Shown: positions 9,288 to 19,336, numbered from the stretch's first letter. The stretch: 64,000 bases of DNA from Comamonadaceae bacterium (GCA_027488255.1 JAIYBZ010000001.1:160402-224401), one strand, 5' to 3'. Notes: generated from the sequence alone by a model not told the origin. Numbers and translations: made by a program.

Positions 9288-10241
9288 ATGTCCAAGCTGC
9301 CCCCAGTGCTCGCCCATTTGCCCTTCCCGGTCATTGCCTCCCCTTTGTTCATCATCAGCAATCCCAAGCTGGTGATAGAGCAATGCAAGGCGGGCGTGGT
9401 GGGCTCGATGCCCGCTCTCAATGCGCGACCCGCCTCGCAGTTGGAAGACTGGCTGGCCGAGATCACAGAAACCCTGTCGGCTTACAACGCGGCCAATCCC
9501 GACAAGCCCGCGGCGCCATTTGCCATCAACCAAATCGTGCACAAGAGCAATGACCGTCTTGAGCACGACATGTCCCTGTGCGTGAAGTACAAGGTGCCCA
9601 TCATCATCACCTCGCTGGGTGCACGCGAAGAAATCAACCAAGCCGCGCACAGCTATGGCGGCGTGGTCTTGCACGACATCATCAACAACAAATTTGCCCA
9701 CAAGGCGATTGAAAAGGGCGCCGATGGCCTGATTGCAGTGGCCGCTGGCGCTGGCGGTCATGCCGGTGTCAAAAGCCCATTCGCGCTGATCCAAGAAATT
9801 CGCCAGTGGTTCGAGGGCCCGGTGGCCTTGTCGGGTTCTATTGCGTCCGGCGATGCGGTGTTGGCCGCCCAAGCCATAGGGGCCGACTTTGCCTACATTG
9901 GCTCGGCCTTTATTGCGACCCACGAAGCACGTGCGTCTGACGAGTACAAACAAGCGGTGGTCGACTGCAACTCGGACGACATCGTCTACAGCAACTTGTT
10001 CACAGGCGTGCACGGCAACTATTTGGCACCGTCCATTCGTGCCTCAGGTTTGGACCCCGACAACTTGCCTGAATCTGACCCCAGCAAGATGAACTTTGGT
10101 GGCGACGCCAAAAAGGCGTGGAAAGACATCTGGGGCTGCGGCCAAGGCATCGGCGCTGTCGATGCCGTGCTCAGCACTGCCGACCTTGTGGCCAAACTCA
10201 AGCGCGAGTACGCGGCAGCCCGGGCCCGCTTGTCACTCTGA
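9288..10241 (+). CDS. Nitronate monooxygenase (2-nitropropane dioxygenase family)
   Basis: 317-residue FMN-dependent TIM-barrel protein, which in this family oxidises alkyl nitronates and related toxic nitro compounds. Characteristic segments: ASPLFIISNPKLVIEQCKAG at the N terminus, GADGLIAVAAGAGGHAG (phosphate-binding and active-site region near 145-160), LSGSIASGDAVLAAQAIGAD and FAYIGSAFIATHEA. Start follows AGGAGACCTC. Many genomes keep such a gene beside etf/acyl-CoA dehydrogenase genes, so a role in acyl-CoA metabolism is possible but not shown. Confidence 0.9.
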   Translation: MSKLPPVLAHLPFPVIASPLFIISNPKLVIEQCKAGVVGSMPALNARPASQLEDWLAEITETLSAYNAANPDKPAAPFAINQIVHKSNDRLEHDMSLCVKYKVPIIITSLGAREEINQAAHSYGGVVLHDIINNKFAHKAIEKGADGLIAVAAGAGGHAGVKSPFALIQEIRQWFEGPVALSGSIASGDAVLAAQAIGADFAYIGSAFIATHEARASDEYKQAVVDCNSDDIVYSNLFTGVHGNYLAPSIRASGLDPDNLPESDPSKMNFGGDAKKAWKDIWGCGQGIGAVDAVLSTADLVAKLKREYAAARARLSL

Positions 10242-10261
10242 CCCTCTGAAAACCCGTCACA

Positions 10262-10286
10262 GAGGGCCCTGGTGAAATGGGCCCTC
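10262..10286. terminator. Hairpin between convergent genes
   Basis: GAGGGCCC, nine-base loop, GGGCCCTC: perfect 8-bp stem between the nitronate monooxygenase stop and the cphA stop. There is no T-tract, so its role as a terminator is only likely. Confidence 0.5.
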
Positions 10287-12852
10287 AGCCGGCCTTGACC
10301 TTCTCGGTGATGTGGGCCAGCGCTTCTTCGACTTGGTCAATCAAGATCAGGCACAAGTCGCCGGGGGAGAGTCGGCTCATGGCCAAGTCGATGGCGTTGA
10401 ATTCACCTTGAATGTCTTGTACCTGCGTGGTCCGCGTGGCCCCTTGCAAGCCTTCGCGCAACAAGGCAATCACTTCGCCATCTTCGCGGCCGCGCTGGCA
10501 CGCATCTTGGTACAGCAACACCTCGTCAAAGGCGGCTCCCAAAATTTTGGTTTGGTCCCGGATGTCTTGGTCGCGTCGGTCACCCGCGCCACTGATCACC
10601 ACCATTCGTTTTTTGGCCGGCATGTTGTCCACCGCTTGCACCAAGGCCTGGATCGCATCCGGGTTGTGGCCATAGTCGGCGATCAAAGTGGCACCGCGGT
10701 AATCAAACACATTGAAGCGGCCGGGCACACCCTGGATGTCGCTGATGAAGGTGGCCACGCCTTGGGCAATCGTCTCCCAAGGCACGCCCACCGCCCAAGC
10801 GGCAGCAATCGAAGCCATGACGTTTTCGGTCTGAAAACCGATTTGGCCTTGCCGCGTGATGGGCACATTGGCCAGTGGAATGCGGACAATTTGTTTGCCC
10901 TTTTGCGCCACGATGTGGCCGTCTTCGGTGAACACCACGCGCTTGCCTTGGGCGCGGTGGGTGGCCAACACCGGTTGGGTGGCATCCAGCGCAAAAAAGG
11001 TCACGTCGCCGGGGCAATGCGGCGCCATCATGGCCACCGCAGGGTCGGCGGCATTCAACACCGCCATGCCGTTTTGCTCGACGTTCAGCACGATCACCCG
11101 TTTCACCACCGACAGGTCTTCGAGCGTGGTGATGTAGTTCAGGCCCAAATGGTCACCGCCACCCAAGTTGGTCACCACGGCCACGCTGCAACGGTCAAAG
11201 GCCAAGCCTTCGCGCAGCAAGCCGCCGCGTGCGGTTTCAAAAACCGCCGCATCCACTTCGGGGTGCATCAGCACATTGCGTGCGCTGCGCGGACCTGCGC
11301 AATCGCCTGAATCGGTCTGGCGACCATTCACATACACGCCATCGGTGTTGGTCATGCCCAAGCGCAGTCCGTGCGTTCTGAGCAAGTGGGCCGTCAAGCG
11401 CACGGTGGTGGTTTTGCCATTGGTGCCCGTGACTGAAATCACCGGAATGCGGCCAGTGGCGCCGTCAGGAAACATGTGGTCTATGACCGCTTTGCCCACA
11501 TCACGGCCCTTGCCATAGGACGGGCTGATGTGCATGCGCAAGCCCGGTGCGGCATTCACCTCGACAATGCCGCCGCTTTGCTCTTCCAGGGGGCGCAACA
11601 CCGATTCGCAGACCACATCGACACCGCAAATGTCCAGCCCCACCATTTGCGCCGCCTCGATCACGCGGGCGGCCACATCGGGGTGCACATCGTCGGTGAC
11701 GTCGGTGGCACTGCCCCCGGTCGACAAGTTGGCGTTGTTGCGCAGAATGACGCGGCGTCCTTTTTCGGGCACCGACTCAGGCTCTAGATCTTGTGCATGC
11801 AATCGGCCAATCGCGATGTCGTCAAAACGGATCTTGGTCAGCGAGGTCGAGTGACCGGTGCCACGGCGCGGGTCTGCGTTGACCAAATCGACCAATTGGC
11901 GCACGGTGTGCTTGCCATCACCCACCACCAAAGGCGGCTCGCGGCGTGCCGCCGCCACCAGTTTGTTGCCCACCACCAGCAGACGGTAATCGTGGCCGGG
12001 GAGAAACTTTTCGACCATCACGGTGCCGTAGCGTTCGGCGGTGGCATAGGCCTTGTCAAACGCACTGCGCTCGGTGATGTTGACGGTGACCCCTTTGCCT
12101 TGGTTGCCGTCTTGCGGCTTGACCACCACGGGCAGCCCCACCTCGAGCGCAATGGCCCAGGCTTCGTCGAGGGTTTGCGCAGGCCGGCCCAAAGGCACGG
12201 GCACACCGGCGGCGTGCAACAGTTTTTTGGTCAGGTCTTTGTCTTGTGCAATGGATTCGGCAATGGCGCTGGTCGAGTCAATTTCAGCGGCTTGAATGCG
12301 CCTTTGCTGCGCGCCCCAACCAAATTGCACCATGCTGCCTTGCGTGAGGCGGCGATACGGAATGCCCCGGGCCACGGCGGCATCGACAATCGCGCCTGTC
12401 GAGGGGCCCAAGCGCACGTCTTCGTCCATTTCGTGCAGCTGAGCCAAGGCACTTTCCAGGTCAAAGCCTTGACCTTGCATGGCGGCACGGCACAGTTTTT
12501 CGGCCAATTCCAGCGCCAAGCGGCCCACCGATTCTTCGGAGTACTGCACCACCACTTGGAAAATTCCCTTTTCCTCGGTCGCCGTGGTGCGGCTGAAGGT
12601 CACCGGGCAACCGGCATGGGACTGCAAGGCCAATGTGACTTTTTCGAGGGCGTGGGCCATCGACGGGGCTTGTCCCGCGCGGCTGCCTTCGATCGGCCCC
12701 ACTTCGGGGAAGATGCGCCGCAGCCGTTGCTCGATCGGGTGGTTGGGCGACAGACTGACTTCTTCGGGAGGGCAGGTCACGATGGCTTCGATGGCCGTGT
12801 GACGGCTCCACAAATTGGGGCCGCGCAGTGCGCGAATTCTTGACACTTCCAT
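10285..12852 (-). CDS. cphA: Cyanophycin synthetase
   Basis: 855-residue CphA, which polymerises Asp and Arg into multi-L-arginyl-poly-L-aspartate with two ATP-dependent ligase sites. An N-terminal domain opens MEVSRIRALRGPNLWSRHTA. It is followed by an ATP-grasp domain (VVVKPQDGNQGKGVTVNI, about 240-260) and a Mur-ligase-like domain with an intact P-loop VTGTNGKTTT (near residue 478), ending with the Mur C-terminal segment (ADYGHNPDAIQAL). The ATG at 12852 is preferred to an upstream in-frame start because the conserved N terminus begins there. Second gene after cphA', 47 bases apart. Confidence 0.95.
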   Translation of the reverse strand: MEVSRIRALRGPNLWSRHTAIEAIVTCPPEEVSLSPNHPIEQRLRRIFPEVGPIEGSRAGQAPSMAHALEKVTLALQSHAGCPVTFSRTTATEEKGIFQVVVQYSEESVGRLALELAEKLCRAAMQGQGFDLESALAQLHEMDEDVRLGPSTGAIVDAAVARGIPYRRLTQGSMVQFGWGAQQRRIQAAEIDSTSAIAESIAQDKDLTKKLLHAAGVPVPLGRPAQTLDEAWAIALEVGLPVVVKPQDGNQGKGVTVNITERSAFDKAYATAERYGTVMVEKFLPGHDYRLLVVGNKLVAAARREPPLVVGDGKHTVRQLVDLVNADPRRGTGHSTSLTKIRFDDIAIGRLHAQDLEPESVPEKGRRVILRNNANLSTGGSATDVTDDVHPDVAARVIEAAQMVGLDICGVDVVCESVLRPLEEQSGGIVEVNAAPGLRMHISPSYGKGRDVGKAVIDHMFPDGATGRIPVISVTGTNGKTTTVRLTAHLLRTHGLRLGMTNTDGVYVNGRQTDSGDCAGPRSARNVLMHPEVDAAVFETARGGLLREGLAFDRCSVAVVTNLGGGDHLGLNYITTLEDLSVVKRVIVLNVEQNGMAVLNAADPAVAMMAPHCPGDVTFFALDATQPVLATHRAQGKRVVFTEDGHIVAQKGKQIVRIPLANVPITRQGQIGFQTENVMASIAAAWAVGVPWETIAQGVATFISDIQGVPGRFNVFDYRGATLIADYGHNPDAIQALVQAVDNMPAKKRMVVISGAGDRRDQDIRDQTKILGAAFDEVLLYQDACQRGREDGEVIALLREGLQGATRTTQVQDIQGEFNAIDLAMSRLSPGDLCLILIDQVEEALAHITEKVKAG

Positions 12853-12899
12853 GAACCGGTATTCCTGTGATGCGGTAGGGCCGTGGGGCGGGGCAGAGG

Positions 12900-15074
12900 T
12901 TAATGATGGGCCGAAGAGTCGAAGCTTTTGACACCGGCACGGATCAGGTCGGTGGGGATGTCCAAAGCCCAGGCTACACATGCGGCGACCAACATGTCGT
13001 CGGTGCCGAGTCGACCTTCTTGCAGCATGCGCGTGACCGCCGGGCGTTTGGCAGACAACACCGCGTGTTCGCGCTCACCTTCTTGCAAGATGAGCTGGCC
13101 CTCGCGCCAAAAACCCACCCGACCGCCCTGGGCCCGATGTGCTTGCAAGCGGGCTGCGCTTTCATCATGGGCGTAAAAAATCACGCTGCCATCGCAGTAC
13201 TGCGCCAAATCGGCCACGGCCTCGTCCGCCGCATTCAGCACCGCCGTGCCTTGGGCGGACACCACATCGATTTGGGTGCGCACATAGGAAGGCATTTTTT
13301 CGTCGTTGCCGGGGTACAGGTCTTCTAGACCTTGGGCCTTGGGCATGCGCGTGACCACGCCGACTTGGCAGCGGTCATAAGGCAAACCTTCGGTCAACAA
13401 GTGGCGCACATCGCTTTCAAAGACCGCGGCCTGCACCGAGCGGTTGATCAGCAGGCGCTGGGCGTTGTCCCAGTCCATGCCGCTTGTGCTTTGCAACTTG
13501 CGTTGGTTCATGAACAAACCTTGCGCACAAGCCAAGCCGGTGTAAAGGCCCTGCAAATGCAACAGCCACGAGACCAACAAGGCGGGGCGGGTGGTGTCGC
13601 CATCGCCCATCAAACCAATCACGGGAATGCGGCCCGTGTCGTTGGGCTTGAACAAATGGTTGGCAATCGCCTGACCCACCGGCCGCGCTTGACCAAAGCC
13701 GGGTTTCAGGTGCATCAACAAGCCGGGGCCGGCATTGACTTCGACAATCGCACCGCCTTGGGCGGTCAGGGGCTGCGAGATATCTTGCGCCACCAAATCA
13801 ACGCCCGCAATGTCCAGGCCCACGACCCGCGCGGCCAGCACCGCTTGCGCGGCCACATCGGGGTGCACTTGGTCGGTCACGTCCCAGGCCATATTGCCGG
13901 TGCGCATGATCAACACCGAGCGGCCTTTTTCGGGCACGCTGTCGGCGCTCAGACCTTGCCGCTGGAGCTCGAGCACCGAAGTGGTGTGCTCGTCCAAGCG
14001 GACAGTGTCGAGCGGGAAATGTTCTTCTTCGCCACGCCGAGGGTCCGAGTTGATTTGCAACTCGATCAACTCGGCCACGGTGTGCACGCCGTCGCCCACC
14101 ACACTGGCCGTTTCGCCTTTGTTGGCGGCGGCCACTTGGTCGCCGACCACCAACAAACGGTGCTCTTCACCCCGAACGAAGCTTTCCACAATGACCTCAC
14201 TGCCTTCGGCCAAAGCGATCTCGTAGGCGGCCTCAATGTCTTCTTGGCGTGACAACTCCAGCGACACCCCGCGCGCATGGTTGCCGTCGGTGGGTTTGAC
14301 GCACACGGGCAAGCCGATGTCTTGCGCCGCTTCCCAAGCGGCGGCGGGGCTGTCCACAATTTGGCCCTGCGGCACGGGCACGCCGCAAGTGCTGAGCAAT
14401 TGCTTGGTCAGGTCTTTGTCTTTGGAAATGCCTTCGGCAATGGCGCTGGTGCGGTCGGTTTCGGCGGTCCAGATGCGGCGCTGTTGCTCGCCGTGGCCCA
14501 GTTGCACCAAGTTGCCATCGTTCAGTCGAATCGACGGAATGCCGCGTTCGCTGGCGGCGTCCACAATGCTGGCGGTGCTGGGCCCGATGCACAGACTGTC
14601 GACCATTTGCTTGAGTTGGTGGACTTCGGCCTGAACATCAAAAGCACGGTCTTCAATGGCCGCCAAAATCAGCCCGCGCGCCGCTTCCAAGGCGCGGCGA
14701 CTCACCGCTTCGTGGCGGGTGCGGATGACCACTTTGTAGAGACCCCGTGGCCCCGCTTCGCGCGCTTTGCCAAAACCCGTTTGCATGCCGGCTTGGGTTT
14801 GCAACTCGAGGGCCACGTGTTCCAACACATGACCTGCCCAAGTGCCTTCTTCCAGCCGTTGCAAAAAGCCACCCCGCTCGCCCACGCTGCAGCGGTGTTC
14901 TACCAAACCGGGCAACCAGGCGCTAAGCCGTGCGTTGAAGCCGGGCAGGGTGTTGGAGGGAAAGTCTTCAAGCGCGCCAATGTCAATCAGCGCTTCCATG
15001 ACAGGACGATAAGTCCAGATGTTGGGCCCGCGCAGATGGGTCATGCGCAGGAATTGGATGTTTTTGGCGTTCAT
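12900..15074 (-). CDS. cphA': CphA'-type cyanophycin synthetase with degenerate Mur P-loop
   Basis: 724-residue CphA paralogue lying directly upstream of cphA. The N-terminal domain (LRGPNIWTYRP) and ATP-grasp domain (VCVKPTDGNHARGVSLEL) look intact. The Mur-like domain has lost its ATP loop: where CphA reads GTNGKTTT this protein reads GLMGDGDTTR (about 484-492), without the catalytic Lys. It also ends early, lacking the DYGHNPDAI segment. This is the CphA' type known from other betaproteobacteria. A plausible role is a one-site ligase or partner of CphA, but that is inference. ATG at 15074 has no good Shine-Dalgarno. Divergent from the ABC transporter gene. Confidence 0.88.
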   Translation of the reverse strand: MNAKNIQFLRMTHLRGPNIWTYRPVMEALIDIGALEDFPSNTLPGFNARLSAWLPGLVEHRCSVGERGGFLQRLEEGTWAGHVLEHVALELQTQAGMQTGFGKAREAGPRGLYKVVIRTRHEAVSRRALEAARGLILAAIEDRAFDVQAEVHQLKQMVDSLCIGPSTASIVDAASERGIPSIRLNDGNLVQLGHGEQQRRIWTAETDRTSAIAEGISKDKDLTKQLLSTCGVPVPQGQIVDSPAAAWEAAQDIGLPVCVKPTDGNHARGVSLELSRQEDIEAAYEIALAEGSEVIVESFVRGEEHRLLVVGDQVAAANKGETASVVGDGVHTVAELIELQINSDPRRGEEEHFPLDTVRLDEHTTSVLELQRQGLSADSVPEKGRSVLIMRTGNMAWDVTDQVHPDVAAQAVLAARVVGLDIAGVDLVAQDISQPLTAQGGAIVEVNAGPGLLMHLKPGFGQARPVGQAIANHLFKPNDTGRIPVIGLMGDGDTTRPALLVSWLLHLQGLYTGLACAQGLFMNQRKLQSTSGMDWDNAQRLLINRSVQAAVFESDVRHLLTEGLPYDRCQVGVVTRMPKAQGLEDLYPGNDEKMPSYVRTQIDVVSAQGTAVLNAADEAVADLAQYCDGSVIFYAHDESAARLQAHRAQGGRVGFWREGQLILQEGEREHAVLSAKRPAVTRMLQEGRLGTDDMLVAACVAWALDIPTDLIRAGVKSFDSSAHH

Positions 15075-15243
15075 GAATGAGATGGGCGGCGATACAATGA
15101 CCGGCCTGTCACGGCGCTGGTCAAAGGCACGGGATTCAATAGAGTCATGGGCAGTTCATGGTCAGTCGCGTGCGACTTCAATGCTTGTTTTTTCTGTCTC
15201 GCCCGCCGCAAGGTCGTTCGAGTCGCTTCCGGTTCATCCTTCA

Positions 15244-17604
15244 ATGACATCAACATCACCTTTGGCCTCTGCATCTCGTCAGGTTTTGCCCGACGCTTGG
15301 CAGGCTGAAGTTCATTCTTGTCTGCAACCCGATGAAAACGCAACAGCCTGGCTGGAGGTTGACCTTGATGGCCGCTTGCGCTTCGCCAAAAGTGCCGTCA
15401 TTTTGACCGATCAACGGGTCTTATCACGGGCGCAAGGTGAAAAAAATTGGTCCAGTTGGCCCTTGCAAGCCGGTTTGACACTCAAACTCTCCGACCACGC
15501 CGGGGTGGGTTCGCTGGCCCTGAGCAGCCCGGAGGGGCAACTGGCGGTTTGGCGCTTTACTTTGGGCTTACAAGCGGCGGTGGCGCGTTGGGTGGCCCAG
15601 TGTGAAAGCCAGTTGGCCCAGGCCTTTGCCAAAGGGGCTGACAGCGCAGCAAACCTCGCAGGAAACACCGCCGGAGACGCGGCAGGGGGCCGAGCGCTGC
15701 AAACCGTGTTGTCGGGTTCGGTCTGCCCGGTTTGCCAGCAGGTCATGCGGGATGACGAAGAAGAATGCCCCAGCTGCGGCCGCGAAGATTTGGCGCCGCC
15801 CTCGACCTGGACTTTGTTCAAGCTGTGGCGCTTTGCCCGGCCATACCAACGCTCGTTGTTGGCGGGTTTTTTGCTGACATTGGCGGCCACCGCGGCCACC
15901 TTGGTGCCGCCCTACCTCACCATGCCCTTGATGGACGACATCTTGATTCCGTACCAAAACGGCAAGCCGATCGACCCCACCTTGGTGTCCATGTACCTGA
16001 TGGGCTTGCTGGGCTCGGCCTTGTTGGCCTGGGGCTTGGGCTGGGCCAAAACCTACATCTTGGCCTTGGTGTCTGAACGCATTGGCGCCGACTTGCGCAC
16101 CACCACCTACGAGCATTTGCTGAAACTCTCGCTCGAGTATTTTGGCGGTCGGCGCACCGGCGATTTGATCGCGCGGATTGGCAGCGAGACCGACCGCATC
16201 AACGTCTTTTTGTCTTTGCATTTGCTCGACTTCGCCACCGATGTGTTGATGATTTTGATGACCGCAGTCATCTTGTTCACCATCAACCCGACGCTGGCGC
16301 TGGTGACCTTGTTGCCCTTGCCCTTCATCGCTTGGTTGATCCATGTGGTGCGAGAAAAATTGCGCACCGGCTTTGAAAAAATCGACCGCGTCTGGGCCGA
16401 AGTCACCAACGTCTTGACCGACACCATTCCGGGCATCCGCGTGGTGAAAGCCTTTGCCCAAGAAGACCGCGAGGCCCAGCGCTTCAAAGACGCCAACGCA
16501 CACAATTTGCAAGTCAATGACCGCCTGAACCGGGTCTGGTCGCTGTTCTCGCCCACTGTGACGCTGATGACCGAAATTGGTCTCTTGGTGGTCTGGGGCT
16601 TTGGCATCTGGTTGGTCTCAGACGACCAGATCACGGTGGGGGTGTTGACCGCATTTTTGGCCTACATCGGTCGCTTTTACAGCCGCCTCGACTCGATGAG
16701 CCGGATTGTCTCGAACACCCAAAAAGCCGCTTCGGGAGCGAAGCGCATTTTTGACATTCTGGACCACGTCTCCAGCGTGCCAGAGCCCAGCCAACCCACC
16801 GCCTTGCCGGCACAAGTGCAAGGGCGCATCACGGTGCGCGATGCGGGCTTTCGCTATGGCAACCGGGCCGTGATTCGCCAGCTCAATCTGGATATTCAGC
16901 CCGGCCAAATGATTGGCTTGGTGGGCCACAGCGGCTCGGGTAAAAGCACTTTGGTCAACTTGATCTGCCGTTTTTACGACCTGTCTGAAGGCGCCATCGA
17001 GTTGGACGGCACCGACATTCGGCAGTTGAAAGTGGCCGACTACCGGCGCCAAATTGGCTTGGTCTTGCAAGAGCCATTTTTGTTTTTTGGCACCATCGCC
17101 GACAACATCGCCTACGGCAAACCCGAGGCCACTCGCGAAGACATCGTGGCGGCGGCGCGCGCTGCGCACGCGCACGAATTTATCTTGCGCATGCCGCAGG
17201 GCTATGACTCTTTGGTGGGCGAGCGCGGGCAAGGGCTGTCGGGCGGCGAGCGCCAACGCATTTCCATTGCGCGTGCCTTGCTCATCAACCCGCGCATCTT
17301 GATCTTGGACGAAGCCACTTCGGCGGTGGACACCGAGACCGAAAAAGAAATTCAGCGGGCGCTGGACAACTTGGTGCGCGGTCGCACCACCATCGCCATT
17401 GCCCACCGCTTGTCCACGTTGCGCAAAGCCGACCGCTTGGTGGTGATGGACAAAGGCGTGGTGGTTGAAGAGGGCACGCACGAGGCCTTGATCGAAGCCC
17501 AAGGCGCTTACTGGCGCTTGTACGAAGCACAACAACGCCAAGCCGAAGCCGAGGCGGTGCTGGGCGGCAGCCTCGATGGCGCAGAACAAAAGGTGAGCGC
17601 ATGA
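15244..17604 (+). CDS. Cyanophycin-associated ABC transporter (fused permease-ATPase)
   Basis: 786 residues from the chosen ATG. A soluble N-terminal domain of about 170 residues is followed by a zinc ribbon CPVCQQVMRDDEEECPSCG, then a six-span exporter-type membrane domain. The ATPase domain has Walker A GHSGSGKST, signature LSGGERQRISIARAL and Walker B ILILDEATSA. The exporter layout resembles type IV (MsbA-like) half-transporters, so it should work as a dimer. It is divergent from cphA'-cphA and overlaps a DUF1854 gene, a pairing found beside cphA in other betaproteobacteria. The start is uncertain: several in-frame upstream starts exist and none has a clear ribosome site. Cargo unknown. 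Confidence 0.85.
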   Translation: MTSTSPLASASRQVLPDAWQAEVHSCLQPDENATAWLEVDLDGRLRFAKSAVILTDQRVLSRAQGEKNWSSWPLQAGLTLKLSDHAGVGSLALSSPEGQLAVWRFTLGLQAAVARWVAQCESQLAQAFAKGADSAANLAGNTAGDAAGGRALQTVLSGSVCPVCQQVMRDDEEECPSCGREDLAPPSTWTLFKLWRFARPYQRSLLAGFLLTLAATAATLVPPYLTMPLMDDILIPYQNGKPIDPTLVSMYLMGLLGSALLAWGLGWAKTYILALVSERIGADLRTTTYEHLLKLSLEYFGGRRTGDLIARIGSETDRINVFLSLHLLDFATDVLMILMTAVILFTINPTLALVTLLPLPFIAWLIHVVREKLRTGFEKIDRVWAEVTNVLTDTIPGIRVVKAFAQEDREAQRFKDANAHNLQVNDRLNRVWSLFSPTVTLMTEIGLLVVWGFGIWLVSDDQITVGVLTAFLAYIGRFYSRLDSMSRIVSNTQKAASGAKRIFDILDHVSSVPEPSQPTALPAQVQGRITVRDAGFRYGNRAVIRQLNLDIQPGQMIGLVGHSGSGKSTLVNLICRFYDLSEGAIELDGTDIRQLKVADYRRQIGLVLQEPFLFFGTIADNIAYGKPEATREDIVAAARAAHAHEFILRMPQGYDSLVGERGQGLSGGERQRISIARALLINPRILILDEATSAVDTETEKEIQRALDNLVRGRTTIAIAHRLSTLRKADRLVVMDKGVVVEEGTHEALIEAQGAYWRLYEAQQRQAEAEAVLGGSLDGAEQKVSA

Positions 17605-18065
17605 ACCCGTTTGATTTGAGTCGCGATGCGTTTGGCCGCTGGGTGCTCGAGATGCCCGATGGCACACGCCACGCGCCCGTGACGGCGTTGCGCGCTTACC
17701 CGGTATCGGCCCCTGACGAAGGGGTGGCGCTGATGGATGCCGAGGGACATGAGCTGCTGTGGCTCCCGCACATGGGCGCACTCGATGCGCCCTTGCGTGA
17801 CAAGCTGATGCAGGCCTTGAACGAACGCGAGTTTTTGCCAGAAATTTTGCAGCTCACGCAGGTCAGCAGCTTTGCCACGCCCAGCACATGGACGGTGCTG
17901 ACTGACCGCGGTGAGACGCAGTTTTTGCTGAAAGGCGAAGAAGACATTCGCCGCCTGACGGGCAAGGTGCTGCTGATCAACGATATCCACGGGGTGCAAT
18001 ACATGATCCGCGATTTAGCGGCCATGGACAAACACTCCCGCAAATTGCTCGACCGCTTTTTGTGA
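17601..18065 (+). CDS. DUF1854 protein, cyanophycin-associated
   Basis: 154-residue soluble protein with no signal peptide or membrane span. It starts in an ATGA overlap with the ABC transporter stop, so the two are translationally coupled. The conserved centre (PVTALRAYPVSAPDEGVALMD, then LTDRGETQFLLKGEEDIRRL) matches the DUF1854 family, often encoded with this ABC transporter near cphA. Biochemical role unknown; a regulatory or accessory subunit of the transporter is the simplest guess. Confidence 0.85.
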   Translation: MNPFDLSRDAFGRWVLEMPDGTRHAPVTALRAYPVSAPDEGVALMDAEGHELLWLPHMGALDAPLRDKLMQALNEREFLPEILQLTQVSSFATPSTWTVLTDRGETQFLLKGEEDIRRLTGKVLLINDIHGVQYMIRDLAAMDKHSRKLLDRFL

Positions 18066-18068
18066 CCC

Positions 18069-18094
18069 TGACCGCCGCTGCTTTGTAGCGGTCA
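18069..18094. terminator. Hairpin between DUF1854 and dnaJ
   Basis: TGACCGC and GCGGTCA pair across a 12-base loop in the 59-base gap between the two convergent stops. No T-tract, so only a possible terminator. Confidence 0.35.
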
Positions 18095-18124
18095 CGGTGC
18101 CTTCAGCACTTCGGCATTTGAGCC

Positions 18125-19264
18125 TCAGGCTCCAAAAAAGCCCTTCAGCTTGTCGGTCCAACTTTCGCCGCTGGGCTGGTGTTTGCCACCGCCTTTGGCC
18201 AGCGAGTCTTCAAACTCTTTGAGCAATTTGCGCTGGTGCTCGGTGAGTTTGACCGGTGTTTCCACGGTGATGTGGCAATACAGATCGCCCGGGTAACTGC
18301 CACGCACGCCCTTGACGCCTTTGCCACGCAAACGAAATTGCTTGCCGGTTTGAGTGCCTTCGGGAATGTCGATAGCGGCTTTGCCACCCAAGGTCGGCAC
18401 ATCAATCTCACCGCCCAATGCGGCCTTGGTGAAGCTGATGGGCACGGCGCAATGCAAGTCATCGCCATCGCGCTCAAAAATGGCGTGTTTCTTGAGACGG
18501 ATCTCGATGAACAAGTCGCCCGGTGGCCCGCCATTGGTGCCGGGTTCCCCGTTGCCGGCGCTGCGGATGCGCATGCCATCGTCGATGCCAGCAGGGATCT
18601 TGACCTCGAGGGTTTTTTGTTTTTTGACTTTGCCTTGACCATGGCAAGTGCCGCAAGGATCGGGAATGATCTTGCCCGTGCCACGGCAGTGCGGGCAGGT
18701 TTGCTGCACACTGAAAAAGCCCTGTCGCATCTGCACTTGGCCTTGGCCATGGCACGTCGCGCAGGTCTTGGCGCTGGTGCCCGGCTTGGCGCCGCTGCCG
18801 TTGCAGGTGTCGCACTCGTCCCAGCTGGGGATGCGCAGTTGTGAGTCTTTGCCGTTGGCGGCTTCCTCCAGCGTGATCTCCATGGCGTAACTCAGGTCGG
18901 CACCGCGGAACACTTGGCGGCCACCGCCGCGACCGCCCCGGCCTTGGCCGCCAAAGATGTCGCCAAAGATATCGCCAAACGCATCACCAAAGCCGCCAAA
19001 GCCTTCGGCGCCGCCGCGCATATTGGGGTCAACGCCCGCATGGCCATGCTGGTCATAGGCCGCACGTTTTTGTGCGTCCGACAACATCTCATAGGCTTCT
19101 TTGACTTCTTTGAACTTGGCTTCGGCATCTTTGGCCTTGGCGTCGTCCCCCTGGTTGCGGTCAGGGTGGTACTTCATCGCCAATTTGCGATAAGCCTTTT
19201 TGATGTCATCGTCTGAGGCGTTTTTGGCAACGCCCAGCACTTCGTAAAAATCTCGTTTGGCCAT
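18125..19264 (-). CDS. dnaJ: Chaperone DnaJ (Hsp40)
   Basis: 379-residue type I DnaJ, the co-chaperone that delivers clients to DnaK and stimulates its ATPase. It has an N-terminal J domain with HPD in [10 protein letters not shown] (about 33-36) and a Gly-rich [17 protein letters not shown] linker. Four zinc-finger repeats follow ([32 protein letters not shown]), then the C-terminal client-binding domain. Start is the ATG of [11 protein letters not shown], four codons inside the longest frame. Follows dnaK by 101 bases on the same strand. Confidence 0.97.
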   Translation of the reverse strand: MAKRDFYEVLGVAKNASDDDIKKAYRKLAMKYHPDRNQGDDAKAKDAEAKFKEVKEAYEMLSDAQKRAAYDQHGHAGVDPNMRGGAEGFGGFGDAFGDIFGDIFGGQGRGGRGGGRQVFRGADLSYAMEITLEEAANGKDSQLRIPSWDECDTCNGSGAKPGTSAKTCATCHGQGQVQMRQGFFSVQQTCPHCRGTGKIIPDPCGTCHGQGKVKKQKTLEVKIPAGIDDGMRIRSAGNGEPGTNGGPPGDLFIEIRLKKHAIFERDGDDLHCAVPISFTKAALGGEIDVPTLGGKAAIDIPEGTQTGKQFRLRGKGVKGVRGSYPGDLYCHITVETPVKLTEHQRKLLKEFEDSLAKGGGKHQPSGESWTDKLKGFFGA

Positions 19265-19336
19265 GAGGCAATCCAACCGTTAGAACAAGAACGCCGCGAA
19301 GGCGATTCAGAGGGCTGAATCAGCTTGCGCGGCGGG

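Noticed and set aside
12900..15074. Considered calling cphA' a pseudogene because the Mur P-loop is lost
   Set aside because: The frame is intact over 724 codons, the ATP-grasp domain is preserved and the same gene pair occurs in other betaproteobacteria; it is a distinct family member.
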